A stretch of DNA of 64,000 bases from Rhodobacteraceae bacterium 63075 (GCA_003417655.1 QVMW01000003.1:145507-209506); one strand, 5' to 3'; numbered from the stretch's first letter, positions 31,664 to 41,001 are shown. Notes: a model not told the origin generated them from the sequence alone. A program made the numbers and translations.

Positions 31664-32358
31664 GGCTGGCGCAGCCAGCCTTCGAGCAGCCCGTTCACGG
31701 CGTCGGGTGCCTCCAACGTCGGAACGTGGCCCGCCTCCTCGATCACCGCGAGCTCTGCATAGGGGATCAGCTCGGCCATGAACTCATGGCGCTTGACCGG
31801 CGTGAGCCCGTCATGCGCCCCGCACATCACGAGGGCAGGCATGCGCGCTCTGCGCAGCGCCGCCTGCTGATCGCGTCTGCGTTGCAAGGCCTTGATCTGA
31901 CGCAGGAAAACCTCCGGCCCGAGCGCCTCGGCCATCTCCTGCATCCGGGCGAGGACCTCCAGCCGCCCCGGCCCCGGCGCGAGATACTCGGGCTTGAGAA
32001 AGCCCCGCATCACCTCGACAAGGCGGCCCGCCTTGATCCCGACGACCATCGGCTCGTAGGCCGCGGCGCTCTGGGGGGTTTCGGCGAGCGGGTTGGTGTC
32101 CATCAGGCAAAGCCGGGTGATCCTGTCCGGCGCGCGCCGCAGGATCTCCATCGCGATGATCCCGCCCATGGACAGCCCCGCGAGAGCGAATTTCTGCGGC
32201 AGCGCGGTCAGGATGGCCGAGGCGATCTCCTCGATCCGCTCGCCCTGCGCCGCGCTGGCCACCATGACGTTCCGCTCTCGGCTGAAATGCGCAACCTGCG
32301 GCTCGAAAAGCCGCGCATCACACATCATGCCCGGGATCAAAACGAGCGGTTCGTTCAT
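31645..32358 (-). CDS. Alpha/beta hydrolase
   Basis: 237-residue alpha/beta hydrolase. The oxyanion region is LVLIPGMMCDARLFE, the nucleophile elbow GLSMGG contains the catalytic serine, and the acid and histidine lie in GAHDGLTPVKRHEF and EEAGHVPTLEAPDAV. The short form with MMCD after the first strand is common in Rhodobacteraceae. The ATG at 32358 is preceded by CAGGAGAAGG. It follows the VOC gene by 60 bases on the same strand as the last gene of the MFS-to-hydrolase run. The substrate is unknown. Confidence 0.88.
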   Translation of the reverse strand: MNEPLVLIPGMMCDARLFEPQVAHFSRERNVMVASAAQGERIEEIASAILTALPQKFALAGLSMGGIIAMEILRRAPDRITRLCLMDTNPLAETPQSAAAYEPMVVGIKAGRLVEVMRGFLKPEYLAPGPGRLEVLARMQEMAEALGPEVFLRQIKALQRRRDQQAALRRARMPALVMCGAHDGLTPVKRHEFMAELIPYAELAVIEEAGHVPTLEAPDAVNGLLEGWLRQPYVLRD

Positions 32359-32418
32359 TGCCTTCTCCTGTCTTGCGCGCAACTTGGCAGATGCCGCGGC
32401 AGCGTCAATGCCCTGCTG

Positions 32419-32847
32419 TCAGCCGTGGCCGTTCCATCTGAATTCCCCAGCCTCCGAGAGCGGCGAGAAAGGGTTGTGCGCCACTTCCCAGACATGACCC
32501 TCGGGGTCGGCGAAATAGGCGTGATACCCGCCCCAGAAAACTTCCATTGGCGCCTTGAGCCCCTTTGCCCCGGATGCAAGCGCCGCCTCATAGACCGCGT
32601 CCACCTCCGCGCGCGAGCGCCCGTTATAGCCAAGCGTCATGGCCCCGTGGCCAAGCGCCTCTTCGGGCAGGCCGATGTCCTCGGCCAGCTTGGCACGCTG
32701 ATAGAGCCCGAGGGTCTGCCCGATCAGGTCATAGGCGATCACGCCGTCCTGCGTCTCCACCCGCGCCCATCCCAGCGCGTCGTAGAAGGCCGCGGCGCGG
32801 GTCGTGTCCGCCACGCCAAGCGTGATGAGCGAGATCCGTTGTTCCAT
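32419..32847 (-). CDS. VOC (glyoxalase/bleomycin resistance fold) protein
   Basis: 142-residue vicinal-oxygen-chelate protein. Two beta-alpha-beta-beta-beta units are visible: ISLITLGVADTTRAAAFYDALGW and the C-terminal GYHAYFADPEGHVWEVAHNPF, where the glutamate before VAHN is a usual metal ligand. Such proteins include glyoxalases, dioxygenases and binding proteins, so the activity is open. The ATG at 32847 shares one base with the stop of the preceding alpha/beta hydrolase gene, indicating coupled translation. Confidence 0.85.
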   Translation of the reverse strand: MEQRISLITLGVADTTRAAAFYDALGWARVETQDGVIAYDLIGQTLGLYQRAKLAEDIGLPEEALGHGAMTLGYNGRSRAEVDAVYEAALASGAKGLKAPMEVFWGGYHAYFADPEGHVWEVAHNPFSPLSEAGEFRWNGHG

Positions 32848-33830
32848 CAGCCCAGCTCCTCGATCCAGCTCAGAATGAGCGTCACCGCGCGGCCCGTGTG
32901 CTCTGGTGCGGTGATGTCTCCGGCGATGACATGGTGGCTTGCCGAGACGTCGTGCTTCTCGCTCAGGGGCGCCAGAGTCACCGGCCCGCCCCAGCGCGCA
33001 GCAAGCGCGCGCGTTACTTCAGGTTTGACCACCAAGTCCTTGTCAGAAAAATGAAAAAGCGCCGGAACGGTCACATCGGAATAGTCCCGATCAACGGCAT
33101 GCTTGACCAGCGCCGCCATGGGAAAGACCGCCACGGTCGGGTAGCGCGTCGTCCAGTATTTTTCCTGCCGCTCCGAGACAGGCTCCCAGCTGCGCTCCGC
33201 GCCGGCCACGAGCGGCAGGACATGGCGCGCGCCCGGCATGGTCAGCAGGGGGGCCATGGGATCGTTGATGCCGAAATTGGGGGAGATGAAGACATATCCC
33301 TTCACCTGCGCGCTCATCTCCGCGTCAAGCGCCGAAAGCGCCGCCAGCGTGCCGCCCGTAGAAACGGACATCACGATCACCTCCTCGCCCACCGCGCGCG
33401 CCGCGGCGAGCCCTTCGGCCAGGTCCTCCATCCAGTCGCGCACACTGGCCTCCGCCAGCGCCGCGCCCGGGCGGCCGTGGCCAGTCAGCCGGGTGAAGAC
33501 GAGATTGGCCCCAAGCGCCTCGGCCACGCGGTCGGGCACGGGGCGGATTTCCTCGGAAGTCGCCGAGAACCCATGCACGAACAGCACCGAGACAGGCGTG
33601 CGCGTCTCGCGCTCCCCAGCCCAGATCACGCGCTTTTGCACGCCCTCCGTGATATCGTCATATGCGCTCTCGACACTCTCGAAATAGACGCCGACACCCT
33701 CTCCGAAGCGGCGCGGATCAAAGCTCACATCCGTCTCCACAGGCTCGTAGGGGCCAATGAAATAGGCCAGGCTGCCAAGACCAAGCAACCCGATGAGCAG
33801 CCCGCCGAGCCATTTGCCAAAGCGTTTCAT
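32847..33830 (-). CDS. Membrane-anchored alpha/beta hydrolase
   Basis: 327-residue alpha/beta hydrolase with an N-terminal hydrophobic anchor (KWLGGLLIGLLGLGSLAYFIG). The core has VLFVHGFSATSEE (oxyanion HG), then SVSTGGTLAAL, where the nucleophile serine sits in SVSTGG, and DKDLVVKPEVT and HHVIAGD supply acid and histidine. It resembles monoglyceride/lysophospholipase-like carboxylesterases. Start at the ATG 33830, which overlaps the stop of the upstream hydrolase gene by four bases (ATGA). It probably works at the inner membrane; the substrate is unknown. Confidence 0.85.
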   Translation of the reverse strand: MKRFGKWLGGLLIGLLGLGSLAYFIGPYEPVETDVSFDPRRFGEGVGVYFESVESAYDDITEGVQKRVIWAGERETRTPVSVLFVHGFSATSEEIRPVPDRVAEALGANLVFTRLTGHGRPGAALAEASVRDWMEDLAEGLAAARAVGEEVIVMSVSTGGTLAALSALDAEMSAQVKGYVFISPNFGINDPMAPLLTMPGARHVLPLVAGAERSWEPVSERQEKYWTTRYPTVAVFPMAALVKHAVDRDYSDVTVPALFHFSDKDLVVKPEVTRALAARWGGPVTLAPLSEKHDVSASHHVIAGDITAPEHTGRAVTLILSWIEELG

Positions 33831-34570
33831 GCCCTTTCGATGACCTCCGTCACCGCCTCCTCGATAAGCCCGAGGCATGTCTCGTCGGAGAAGCGGTGGT
33901 CCGCGTCCTTGACGAGCGTCAGGCGCATGTCCGGCCCCTCCGCATGCTCCAGCAACCGCACCGCCGTCTCGATGCTCACGGCCGTATCAGCCGTGCCTTG
34001 CAGGAACCGCGCGGGAAACGGCAGACTGAGCGGGCTGCGCAGGACAAGCTGCGCGCGGCCATCCTCGATCATCCGCCTGGTGATGATGTAGGGCTCCATG
34101 TAGTCTGACGGCAGCTCCACCTGCCCATCGCGATCAAGCGTCGCTTTCTCCTCGGCGCTGAAATTCGCCCAGTAGCCGTCTTCCGTGAAGTCCGGCGCCG
34201 CCGCGATGGTCACCATCCCCGCGATACGCTCGGGCACAGCGCGTGCAAGCAAGAGCGCCTGCCAGCCGCCCATCGATGAGCCGATGGGAAGGATCGGCCC
34301 CTCGGTCAGCGCCTCCGCGGCGGCGAGCGTGTCTTCGTGCCAGTCGCCGATGCAGCCCTCTTCGAAGGTGCCGCTGCTTGTCCCGTGGCCGGAATAGTCG
34401 AACCGCAGGAAGGCCCGCCCCTGCGCCTGCGCCCAGGCTTCGAGATGTATCGCCTTGGTGCCCTCCATGTCCGATTTGAGCCCGCCGCAGAATATGAGGC
34501 AGGGCCCCTTGCCATCCGTCTTGTGATAGGCCAGCCGCCGCCCCTGCGGCGTATCGAGATACTCGGTCAT
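33827..34570 (-). CDS. Alpha/beta hydrolase (dienelactone hydrolase/BAAT-like)
   Basis: 247-residue alpha/beta hydrolase. The elements FCGGLKSDMEGTKAIHLEAWA, FLRFDYSGHGTSSG, the nucleophile elbow GSSMGGWQALL, FLQGTADTAVS for the acid and KDADHRFSD for the histidine are all present. This form resembles the human RBBP9/ABHD10-type esterases that act on lipid-modified or glucuronidated substrates. Two ATGs stand in tandem; the second (34570) has GGGAGG at four-base spacing and is preferred. It follows the MFS gene by 58 bases and overlaps the next hydrolase gene. Confidence 0.85.
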   Translation of the reverse strand: MTEYLDTPQGRRLAYHKTDGKGPCLIFCGGLKSDMEGTKAIHLEAWAQAQGRAFLRFDYSGHGTSSGTFEEGCIGDWHEDTLAAAEALTEGPILPIGSSMGGWQALLLARAVPERIAGMVTIAAAPDFTEDGYWANFSAEEKATLDRDGQVELPSDYMEPYIITRRMIEDGRAQLVLRSPLSLPFPARFLQGTADTAVSIETAVRLLEHAEGPDMRLTLVKDADHRFSDETCLGLIEEAVTEVIERA

Positions 34571-34628
34571 CATGCCTCCCGTTTTGCGCCATAGTGACGC
34601 GCAGGGAAGCGTAGCGCAACGCCCCTGT

Positions 34629-35885
34629 TCAGGCTTCCTCGAGGCGCAGGGCATAAAGCCCGCCTGCCGCCGACATCGCCGCATATCCGAGAATGGCCCA
34701 ATAGGGGCCGATGAAGCTGAGCGCGCCGCCAAGGAGCCCGGCAAGAAGCAGGATCGTCCCGATCGCGGTATTGGCCGCCGCGGCATATCCGGCGCGCGCC
34801 TCTTCGGGCGAGATGTCCACAAGGTAGGTCGAGCGCGCCTGCCGCACGCCGTGATAGGCGACCATCAACACGAACAGGATTGCCGGGATCACATAGCTCT
34901 GCTGCGCCATTCCGGCCGTCCCTGCAAGCGCCGCCGCGCCCAACGCCAGCGCGCCGCCAAACCCCGCAAGCGAGAGCGTCTTGCGCCCCGATGCGTCCGC
35001 CAGCCGGCCCCAGAGATAACTCGACACGAAGCTCGCCGCTGCCGACGCCAGGACCAGCGCGCCCAGCTGTCCAAGCCCGTTGCCTTCCCCGTCTCCGGCC
35101 AGGATTACCAGGTAGGGCGGCGCAAGCGCCGTCGAGACAAGAAGGCCGCGCACCGCGATGAAGCGGCGCAAGTTGCTGTCCTGCCACAGGATTTTCAGGA
35201 CATTCGCATTCCCGCTTTGCTCCGCCTCTCTCGCCTCTTCGGGCAAAAGCGACAGAACGCAGGCCGCCCCAAGCCAGAGCGCCCCGGCCAGCGCAACTGC
35301 GCCGATCACCGCCCCCTGCGCCTCGAGCAATCCCGTCACCATCAGCAGCGCGAAGACGAAAACCCCCATGGAGGCCAGCGACCCGGCCAGCCCCGTCACA
35401 GCGCCGCGCCGTGTCTTTCCGACGGTCTTGCTGAGGATGTCCTTGTAGCTCACCGAGCAGGCCGCGCGGCTCACCGCAAGGGCAGCCAGCAGCGCGACGA
35501 TGACCCAGCCTGCCGCGGCGCCGGAGAGCCATAGCGCAGCAAGGGCGATGAGCAGCGCGGCGATGCCCTGCCCCGCCGCACCGGCCACCCAGGCCCAGCG
35601 CCGCATCTTCATCCGCGCCACGAACGGCGCGAGGAACACTTGCGGCAAGAGCGCCCCGGCCTCGCGCACCGGCACGAGCGCGCCCACGAGATAGGCCGGC
35701 GCGCCCAGCGCATTCAGCAGCCAGCTCAGCACGAGCTTGGGATTGACCAGCCCGTCAGAGAGCTTCGAAAGGCTGAGGGCACAGATATGCAGGAGGCCTG
35801 CCAGCCCTTCGCTGGGCTTCGTCCAGTCACCCCGCTGCGAGCCTGTGATTCTCGCGAACAGTGCTTGCGTCAGCCGGTCACTCAT
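34629..35885 (-). CDS. MFS transporter
   Basis: 418-residue membrane protein with about twelve hydrophobic helices and a charged middle loop (LLPEEAREAEQSGNANVLKIL), a Major Facilitator. The cytoplasmic loop LWGRLADASGRKTLSL after helix 8 is the MFS G-x-x-x-D-R/K-x-G-R-K motif. The first loop, MKMRRW, is a weaker version. Start is uncertain: ATG 35885 has GAAGAG nearby, ATG 35909 would add eight residues. It leads the minus-strand hydrolase genes and is divergent from thrS. No substrate hint. Confidence 0.82.
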   Translation of the reverse strand: MSDRLTQALFARITGSQRGDWTKPSEGLAGLLHICALSLSKLSDGLVNPKLVLSWLLNALGAPAYLVGALVPVREAGALLPQVFLAPFVARMKMRRWAWVAGAAGQGIAALLIALAALWLSGAAAGWVIVALLAALAVSRAACSVSYKDILSKTVGKTRRGAVTGLAGSLASMGVFVFALLMVTGLLEAQGAVIGAVALAGALWLGAACVLSLLPEEAREAEQSGNANVLKILWQDSNLRRFIAVRGLLVSTALAPPYLVILAGDGEGNGLGQLGALVLASAAASFVSSYLWGRLADASGRKTLSLAGFGGALALGAAALAGTAGMAQQSYVIPAILFVLMVAYHGVRQARSTYLVDISPEEARAGYAAAANTAIGTILLLAGLLGGALSFIGPYWAILGYAAMSAAGGLYALRLEEA

Positions 35886-36043
35886 ATGCTCTTCATCCGA
35901 TCCTGTCATGGCACGAGAACGCCCCTGCCTTCCGAGGGTTCCCATACTGTTCTTGACTCTGGGAGCCAAGCGGCGCAAATCACCCCTGAACCAGACCCGC
36001 AACCGGGCGCACCTGTAGGCGCCAAACCGACGAGGAGAGGCTT

Positions 36044-37990
36044 ATGAGCCAGATTTCCCTGACCCTTCCCGATGGCAATTCGCGCAGCTTCGAGGCGGGC
36101 ATCACCCCTGCCGATGTCGCCGCCGATATCTCGAACTCGCTGCGCAAGAAGGCCATCTCGGCCACGGTGAACGGCCAGCACTGGGACCTGGCCTGGCCCA
36201 TCGAGCAGGACGCGGAAATCGCCATCCATACCATGAAGGACGAGGCGCAGGCCAACGAGCTCATCCGCCATGACCTCGCCCATGTGATGGCCCGCGCCGT
36301 CCAGGAGCTCTGGCCCGATGTGAAAGTGACCATCGGCCCGGTGATCGAGAACGGCTGGTATTACGATTTCGACCGCAAGGAGCCCTTCACGCCCGAGGAT
36401 CTCGGCGCCATCGAGCAGAAGATGAAGGAGATCATCAACGCGCGCGACGCGGTTCAGACCGAGGTCTGGCCGCGCGAGAATGCGATCGAACACTACAGAT
36501 CCACCGGCGAGCATTTCAAGGTCGAGCTGGTCGAGGCGATCCCGGAGGGCGAACCCGTGCGCATGTATTGGCACGGGCACTGGCAGGACCTCTGCCGCGG
36601 CCCGCATCTTCAGCACACCGGCCAGCTTCCCGCCGATGCCTTCAAGCTGATGCGCGTCTCGGGGGCCTACTGGCGCGGCGATTCCAGCCGCGAGCAGCTT
36701 CAGCGCATCTACGGTGTCGCCTTCACGGGCCGCGAGAAGCTCAAGGCCTATCTCAACTTCCTCGAAGAGGCCGAGAAGCGCGATCACCGCAAGCTGGGCC
36801 GCGAGATGGACCTCTTTCACATGCAGGAAGAGGCCCCGGGCCAGATCTTCTGGCACCCCAATGGCTGGTCGGTCTACACCACCTTGCAGGACTACACGCG
36901 CCGCCAGCAGCGCAAGGGCGGGTATGTCGAGGTGAACACGCCGCAGGTGGTCGACCGCAAGCTCTGGGAGGCCTCGGGCCACTGGGAGAAGTATCAAGAG
37001 CATATGTTCATCGTCGAGGTCGATGAAGATCACGCCCGCGAAAAGGCCGTGAACGCGCTCAAGCCGATGAATTGCCCCTGCCACGTGCAAATTTTTAACC
37101 AAGGGTTAAAGTCTTACCGCGATCTTCCTCTGCGCATGGCCGAGTTCGGCTCGTGCAACCGTTACGAGCCTTCGGGCGCCCTGCACGGGATCATGCGCGT
37201 GCGCGGCTTCACGCAGGACGACGGGCATATCTTCTGCACGGAGGACCAGATCGAAGATGAAACCAAACGCTTTATCGACTTCCTCAGCGAAATCTACCGC
37301 GATCTTGGCTTCGAGAAGTTCTCGGTCAAGTTTTCCGACCGCCCTGAAAAACGCGCCGGCTCCGACGAAGTCTGGGACCGTGCCGAAAACGCCCTCATGG
37401 CCGCGACGACTGCCGCAGGTTGCGAGTTCTCGCTGAACCCGGGCGAAGGGGCCTTCTACGGGCCCAAGCTTGAGTTCGTTCTGACCGACGCCATCGGGCG
37501 CGACTGGCAATGTGGCACCCACCAGGTCGATTTCGTGCTGCCCGAGCGGCTGGATGCGAGCTATATCGGCTCCGACGGCGAGAAGCACCGCCCCGTCATG
37601 CTGCACCGCGCCACGCTCGGCAGCTTCGAGCGGTTCATCGGCATCCTGATCGAGGAGCACGCGGGCAAGCTGCCCTTCTGGCTCGCGCCCCGGCAGGTCG
37701 TCGTGGCCTCCATCGTCACCGAGGCCAATGACTACGTTCACGAGGTTGTCGAGGTGCTCCGCGCGCAAGGCGTGCGCGCCGAGGCCGACCTGCGCAACGA
37801 GAAGATCAACTACAAGGTCCGCGAGCATTCCCTTGCCAAGGTCCCCGTGATCCTCGCCATCGGGCATCGCGAGGTCGAGGAAAAGACGGTAACTGTCCGC
37901 CGCCTCGGCGAGAAGCAGACGCATGTTGCAAAACTGGACGACATCGTGAGCGAGCTGGGACAAAGCGCCACGCCGCCCGATCTTTTGTAA
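36044..37990 (+). CDS. thrS: Threonyl-tRNA synthetase
   Basis: 648-residue class II synthetase. A TGS domain covers about residues 1-60, followed by the editing domain with [16 protein letters not shown], then the catalytic core with MNCPCH (zinc cysteine), [39 protein letters not shown] and the zinc-ligand histidines, and a C-terminal anticodon domain with [14 protein letters not shown]. Full length and complete. The ATG at 36044 follows GAGGAGAGG. Inside the core the codons around 37091-37118 are unusually AT-rich (see findings), though the protein there is normal. Confidence 0.99.
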   Translation: MSQISLTLPDGNSRSFEAGITPADVAADISNSLRKKAISATVNGQHWDLAWPIEQDAEIAIHTMKDEAQANELIRHDLAHVMARAVQELWPDVKVTIGPVIENGWYYDFDRKEPFTPEDLGAIEQKMKEIINARDAVQTEVWPRENAIEHYRSTGEHFKVELVEAIPEGEPVRMYWHGHWQDLCRGPHLQHTGQLPADAFKLMRVSGAYWRGDSSREQLQRIYGVAFTGREKLKAYLNFLEEAEKRDHRKLGREMDLFHMQEEAPGQIFWHPNGWSVYTTLQDYTRRQQRKGGYVEVNTPQVVDRKLWEASGHWEKYQEHMFIVEVDEDHAREKAVNALKPMNCPCHVQIFNQGLKSYRDLPLRMAEFGSCNRYEPSGALHGIMRVRGFTQDDGHIFCTEDQIEDETKRFIDFLSEIYRDLGFEKFSVKFSDRPEKRAGSDEVWDRAENALMAATTAAGCEFSLNPGEGAFYGPKLEFVLTDAIGRDWQCGTHQVDFVLPERLDASYIGSDGEKHRPVMLHRATLGSFERFIGILIEEHAGKLPFWLAPRQVVVASIVTEANDYVHEVVEVLRAQGVRAEADLRNEKINYKVREHSLAKVPVILAIGHREVEEKTVTVRRLGEKQTHVAKLDDIVSELGQSATPPDLL

Positions 37991-38065
37991 CAAAATTCGA
38001 TCCAGCGCCGGGGAGCTACCGTAATAATCCCCACAATGACGGCGATTCCGGGCGCTCCGCGCGCC

Positions 38066-38124
38066 GGATCGTTCACGCGTGCTCGCATTGTCGTGATGCA
38101 CGCGCCCGTGAATGGATCGCTCAC
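38066..38124 (+). promoter_or_regulatory. Direct 11-base repeats before the bufferin operon
   Basis: GGATCGTTCAC (38066-38076) and GGATCGCTCAC (38114-38124) differ at one base and are 48 bases apart, upstream of the precursor gene start at 38191. They lie in the 200-base gap after thrS and could be sites for the metal- or ECF-type regulator that usually controls such operons; no regulator gene is adjacent. Confidence 0.4.
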
Positions 38125-38190
38125 ACTCCCTTACCCTAGCATCAGGGCACCGCAATCAAGCGGCACGTATTCAAGTGAAAGGGAGTTCCC

Positions 38191-38496
38191 ATGTCCAATA
38201 AAGTGAAAACCATCGCCGTCGCCAGCGCCGTCGCCGCCGCGTTCAGCGCCCATGCGACGACGGCCGTCGCAGCCGAAAAGGAAAAATGCTACGGTGTGTC
38301 CGTCGCGGGCGAGAATGACTGTGCCGCAGGCGCAGGCACAACATGCGCCGGCACATCCACCGTCGACTACCAGGGCAATGCCTGGACGCTGGTCGACGCA
38401 GGCACATGCACCGAGATCGACCTGCCCGCCATGGCAGACGGCACCGAGCGCATGGGCTCGCTCGAAGAGCTCGAGCGCGATCTGCCCAAGTCGTGA
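38191..38496 (+). CDS. bufA1: Bufferin precursor, DUF2282 (BufA1-like)
   Basis: 101-residue precursor with a signal peptide ([22 protein letters not shown], cleavage near AVAAE). The mature part has four cysteines: C33 (KCYGV), C44 (NDCAAG), C52 (TTCAG) and C73 (GTCTEI), the DUF2282 pattern. Bufferins are exported copper-binding peptides in which a DUF692 enzyme converts cysteines into thiooxazole-type heterocycles. The ATG at 38191 follows GGGAG. The DUF692, DUF2063 and DoxX genes follow in order, so the operon is complete. A ten-pair hairpin lies after its stop. Confidence 0.92.
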   Translation: MSNKVKTIAVASAVAAAFSAHATTAVAAEKEKCYGVSVAGENDCAAGAGTTCAGTSTVDYQGNAWTLVDAGTCTEIDLPAMADGTERMGSLEELERDLPKS

Positions 38497-38512
38497 CATA
38501 CTGCCGACATGG

Positions 38513-38542
38513 ATGCGGGGCGGCACGCTTGTCGCCCCGCAT
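38513..38542 (+). promoter_or_regulatory. Strong hairpin between bufferin precursor and maturase genes
   Basis: ATGCGGGGCG (38513-38522) and CGCCCCGCAT (38533-38542) form a perfect ten-pair stem with a ten-base loop, 16 bases after the precursor stop and eight bases before the AGGAGG of the maturase gene. No T run follows. It could stabilise the upstream mRNA or partly stop transcription, giving more precursor than enzyme. Confidence 0.65.
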
Positions 38543-38560
38543 CAAGCCCGAGGAGGTATG

Positions 38561-39409
38561 ATGCTAGACCAGACCCGCCCCCTGCCCGCCCTGCCCGGCG
38601 TCGGTTACAAGCCGCAACACTACGCGGAGATCCTCGCGGATGCCTCCCCTGTCGGCTGGCTCGAAATCCACGCCGAGAACTACATGGGCGCAGGTGGCCG
38701 CCCGCTGGCGCAGCTCCGCGCCCTGTCCGAGCGTTTCCCCATGTCCGTGCACGGTGTCGGCCTGTCGATCGGCGGCGAAGGCCCGCTCGATCCGGACCAT
38801 CTCGCGCGCCTCAGAACGCTTTGCGACTGGCTGGACCCCGCGAGCTTTTCCGAACATCTCGCCTGGTCCACCCATGAAAGCGCCTTCCTCAACGATCTTC
38901 TGCCCTTGCCCTATAATTCCCAGACCCTCGCCCGCGTGGCGGAGCATGTCGAACAGGTGCAAGACGTGCTTGGCCGCCAGATGTTGCTCGAAAACCCCTC
39001 TTCCTACCTCGCCTTCGACGACTCCGAGATGAGCGAGACGGATTTCCTGCGCGAGGTCTCGGCGCGCACCGGTTGCGGCCTGCTGCTCGATGTCAACAAT
39101 GTCTTCGTCTCGGCCACCAACCTCGGCTATTCGCCACAGGGCTATATAGACGCCTTTCCCCTCGAGAAAGTCGGCGAAATTCACCTCGGTGGCCATGACG
39201 AGGAGGAGGACGATGCCGGCCGGCCCCTGCTCATCGACAGCCATGGCCGCGAGGTCGTCGATCCGGTCTGGGCGCTGCTGGGTCACACGCTCGCCCGCTC
39301 CGGCCCGCGCCCGCTCCTGATCGAATGGGACAATGACGTGCCGGACTGGCCCACCCTGCGCGCCGAAACGCTCCGCGCGGCAAGGGCGCTGGAGGTGGTG
39401 CCCGCATGA
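38561..39409 (+). CDS. bufB: DUF692 multinuclear iron oxidase, bufferin maturase (BufB)
   Basis: 282-residue DUF692 (MNIO) enzyme, a TIM-barrel iron oxidase that modifies precursor cysteines. Metal-ligand and active-site segments are visible: [64 protein letters not shown] and [11 protein letters not shown], with the His, Glu and Asp residues expected around the iron cluster. Two ATGs are adjacent; the second (38561) has AGGAGG at four-base spacing. The following partner gene overlaps by four bases, which fits the obligate BufB-BufC pair. Confidence 0.95.
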   Translation: MLDQTRPLPALPGVGYKPQHYAEILADASPVGWLEIHAENYMGAGGRPLAQLRALSERFPMSVHGVGLSIGGEGPLDPDHLARLRTLCDWLDPASFSEHLAWSTHESAFLNDLLPLPYNSQTLARVAEHVEQVQDVLGRQMLLENPSSYLAFDDSEMSETDFLREVSARTGCGLLLDVNNVFVSATNLGYSPQGYIDAFPLEKVGEIHLGGHDEEEDDAGRPLLIDSHGREVVDPVWALLGHTLARSGPRPLLIEWDNDVPDWPTLRAETLRAARALEVVPA

Positions 39410-40152
39410 GCCAGGCCGCCTTCACCCACGCGCTGCTCGATCCGGATCGGAGCGAACCCGAGGGCCTGTCGGACGGGTTCGGCGCGCCCGCCGGACGCCG
39501 CTTCTCCGTCTATCGCAACAACGTCACCGTTGCGCTCATCGACGCGATGGCCGCAGGCTTCCCCGCGGTGGTCAAGCTGCTTGGCGAGGAAAACTTCCGC
39601 AACATCGCCCGCGAATACGCCCGCGCGCACCCGCCGCAATCGCCCCTGATGGTGCTATATGGCGCGGATTTCGCCGATTTCCTCGCGGGCTTCGCGCCGC
39701 TCGAGCGCTACGGATACCTGCCGGATGTCGCGCGGCTCGAATATGCCCTGCGCGAGAGCTATCACGCGGCCGATGCCGCCCCCGTCGCGCCGGACAGGCT
39801 TGCGGAGCTGCCGCCCGAGACGCTCGCGGAGGCAAGGCTCACGCTCGCGCCCACCCTGCGCCTTCTGTGCTCGCCGTGGCCCGCGCTCTCGATCTGGCGG
39901 TTCAACATGCAAGACGGCGCGCCCAAGCCCGAAGCCGCCGCCGAGGATGTGCTTATCGCGCGCAAGGAGTATGACCCCGCGCCGCATCTGCTCGGCCCCG
40001 GCGCCGCTGCCTTCATCGCCGCTTGCCAGCAAGGCGCGCGCTTGCGCGAAGCGGCCGAGGCCGCCGGTGAGGGGCTCGACCTCGGTGCCGTGCTCGGCCT
40101 GCTGCTCGAAACCGGAAGCATCGTTGATGTATTACATGAGAATAGTCCATGA
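39406..40152 (+). CDS. bufC: DUF2063 partner protein of the DUF692 maturase (BufC)
   Basis: 248-residue DUF2063 protein. The N-terminal DNA-binding-like domain [20 protein letters not shown] signature appears as [23 protein letters not shown], diagnostic for this family; the C-terminal half is the RRE-like partner region that presents the precursor to BufB. The ATG at 39406 has GGAGG upstream and overlaps the bufB stop. Its own 3' end overlaps the DoxX start by four bases (ATGA), so the whole operon is translationally coupled. Its last codons enter the AT-rich stretch noted at 40120-40195. Confidence 0.93.
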   Translation: MSQAAFTHALLDPDRSEPEGLSDGFGAPAGRRFSVYRNNVTVALIDAMAAGFPAVVKLLGEENFRNIAREYARAHPPQSPLMVLYGADFADFLAGFAPLERYGYLPDVARLEYALRESYHAADAAPVAPDRLAELPPETLAEARLTLAPTLRLLCSPWPALSIWRFNMQDGAPKPEAAAEDVLIARKEYDPAPHLLGPGAAAFIAACQQGARLREAAEAAGEGLDLGAVLGLLLETGSIVDVLHENSP

Positions 40153-40697
40153 AATTATTGATAAATATACATAATAATGTATTTCTTTCCGTGAGTGAAA
40201 ACGCCGCGAACCTGCTCGGCCTGCTCGCGCGGCTTACCTTCGCCGCCGTCCTGCTGCGCTACTTCTGGGCCTCCGGCCTGACCAAGCTGGGCGACGGGAT
40301 CTTCGGCTTCCTCAGCCCTTCGACAGGTGCCTATGCCCAGATCTTTCCCAAGGCGATGGAGGCCGTCACCTACGATGTCTCGCAGCTCTCGATCTTTCAT
40401 TGGCTCGTCGTCGTCGCAGGCACATGGGCCGAATTCCTCCTGCCCCTCTTGATCGTCATCGGCCTGTTCACCCGCCTCTCCGCGCTCGGGATGATCGGCT
40501 TTGTGCTCGTGCAGTCCCTCACCGACCTTTACGGCCACGGCGGTATCGAACATGCCGAAACGCTCGGCGCGTGGTTCGACCGGTTTCCGGGCGGCTTGAT
40601 AATCGATCAGCGCGCGCTCTGGGTGTTCGTGCTGCTCAGCCTGGTGATGCTCGGCGGCGGCTGGCTCAGCGCCGACCGCGCAGCGAAGATCACATGA
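40149..40697 (+). CDS. DoxX-family membrane protein of the bufferin operon
   Basis: 182-residue membrane protein with four hydrophobic helices, DoxX family (GigT-like in metal-induced operons of this type). Core segments are NLLGLLARLTFAAVLLRYFWASGLTKLG and AEFLLPLLIVIGLFTRLSALGMIGF. The ATG at 40149 overlaps bufC by four bases; the first 14 codons are very AT-rich, and a GTG at 40191 (SENAANLL) is a possible shorter start that lacks a ribosome site. A thiol-redox or electron-transfer role is suspected for such DoxX proteins but unproven. It ends eight bases inside the convergent ArsC-like gene. Confidence 0.88.
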   Translation: MKLLINIHNNVFLSVSENAANLLGLLARLTFAAVLLRYFWASGLTKLGDGIFGFLSPSTGAYAQIFPKAMEAVTYDVSQLSIFHWLVVVAGTWAEFLLPLLIVIGLFTRLSALGMIGFVLVQSLTDLYGHGGIEHAETLGAWFDRFPGGLIIDQRALWVFVLLSLVMLGGGWLSADRAAKIT

Positions 40698-41001
40698 GCG
40701 CCGCGCGCGTCTCCTCGCTCCAGCCGAGGTAAAGCGCGTCGCCCTGCGCGATGAGCGGGCGTTTCATCAGCGCGGGGTGCGCCTTGATGAGCGCGACGGG
40801 ATCGCCCGCGCGCTCGGTCTCGCTCAGCCCGCGCCACGTGGTCGACCGGGTGTTCACCAGCGCCGCGCCGAACTGCGCATGGGCCGCTTCGAGCACGTCC
40901 TCCGGCAGCCCCTCGGCGCGCACATCCACCAGTTCCGCCCCCTCCAGCGCCTTGAGCGCTTTCCGACAGCTATCACAGGCCTTCAAACCGTATATCTTCA
41001 T
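40690..41001 (-). CDS. ArsC/Spx-family thioredoxin-fold protein
   Basis: 103-residue protein of the ArsC/Spx family. It starts MKIYGLKACDSCRKALKALE with a CxxC motif at C9 and C12; the family pattern continues with LVNTRSTTWRGLSE, and the RPLIAQGDALYLGW C-terminus. Arsenate reductases usually have a single reactive cysteine, whereas this CDSC form resembles YffB or Spx-like proteins of unknown substrate. The ATG at 41001 is preceded by a purine-rich region (GGGACGCGGC). It is convergent with the bufferin DoxX gene. Confidence 0.85.
   Translation of the reverse strand: MKIYGLKACDSCRKALKALEGAELVDVRAEGLPEDVLEAAHAQFGAALVNTRSTTWRGLSETERAGDPVALIKAHPALMKRPLIAQGDALYLGWSEETRAALM

Noticed and set aside
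38066..38124. Possible tRNA or small RNA in the thrS-bufA gap
   Set aside because: I looked for a cloverleaf with a GGTTC-A-TCC arm and found none; only direct repeats and a short GC hairpin are present.
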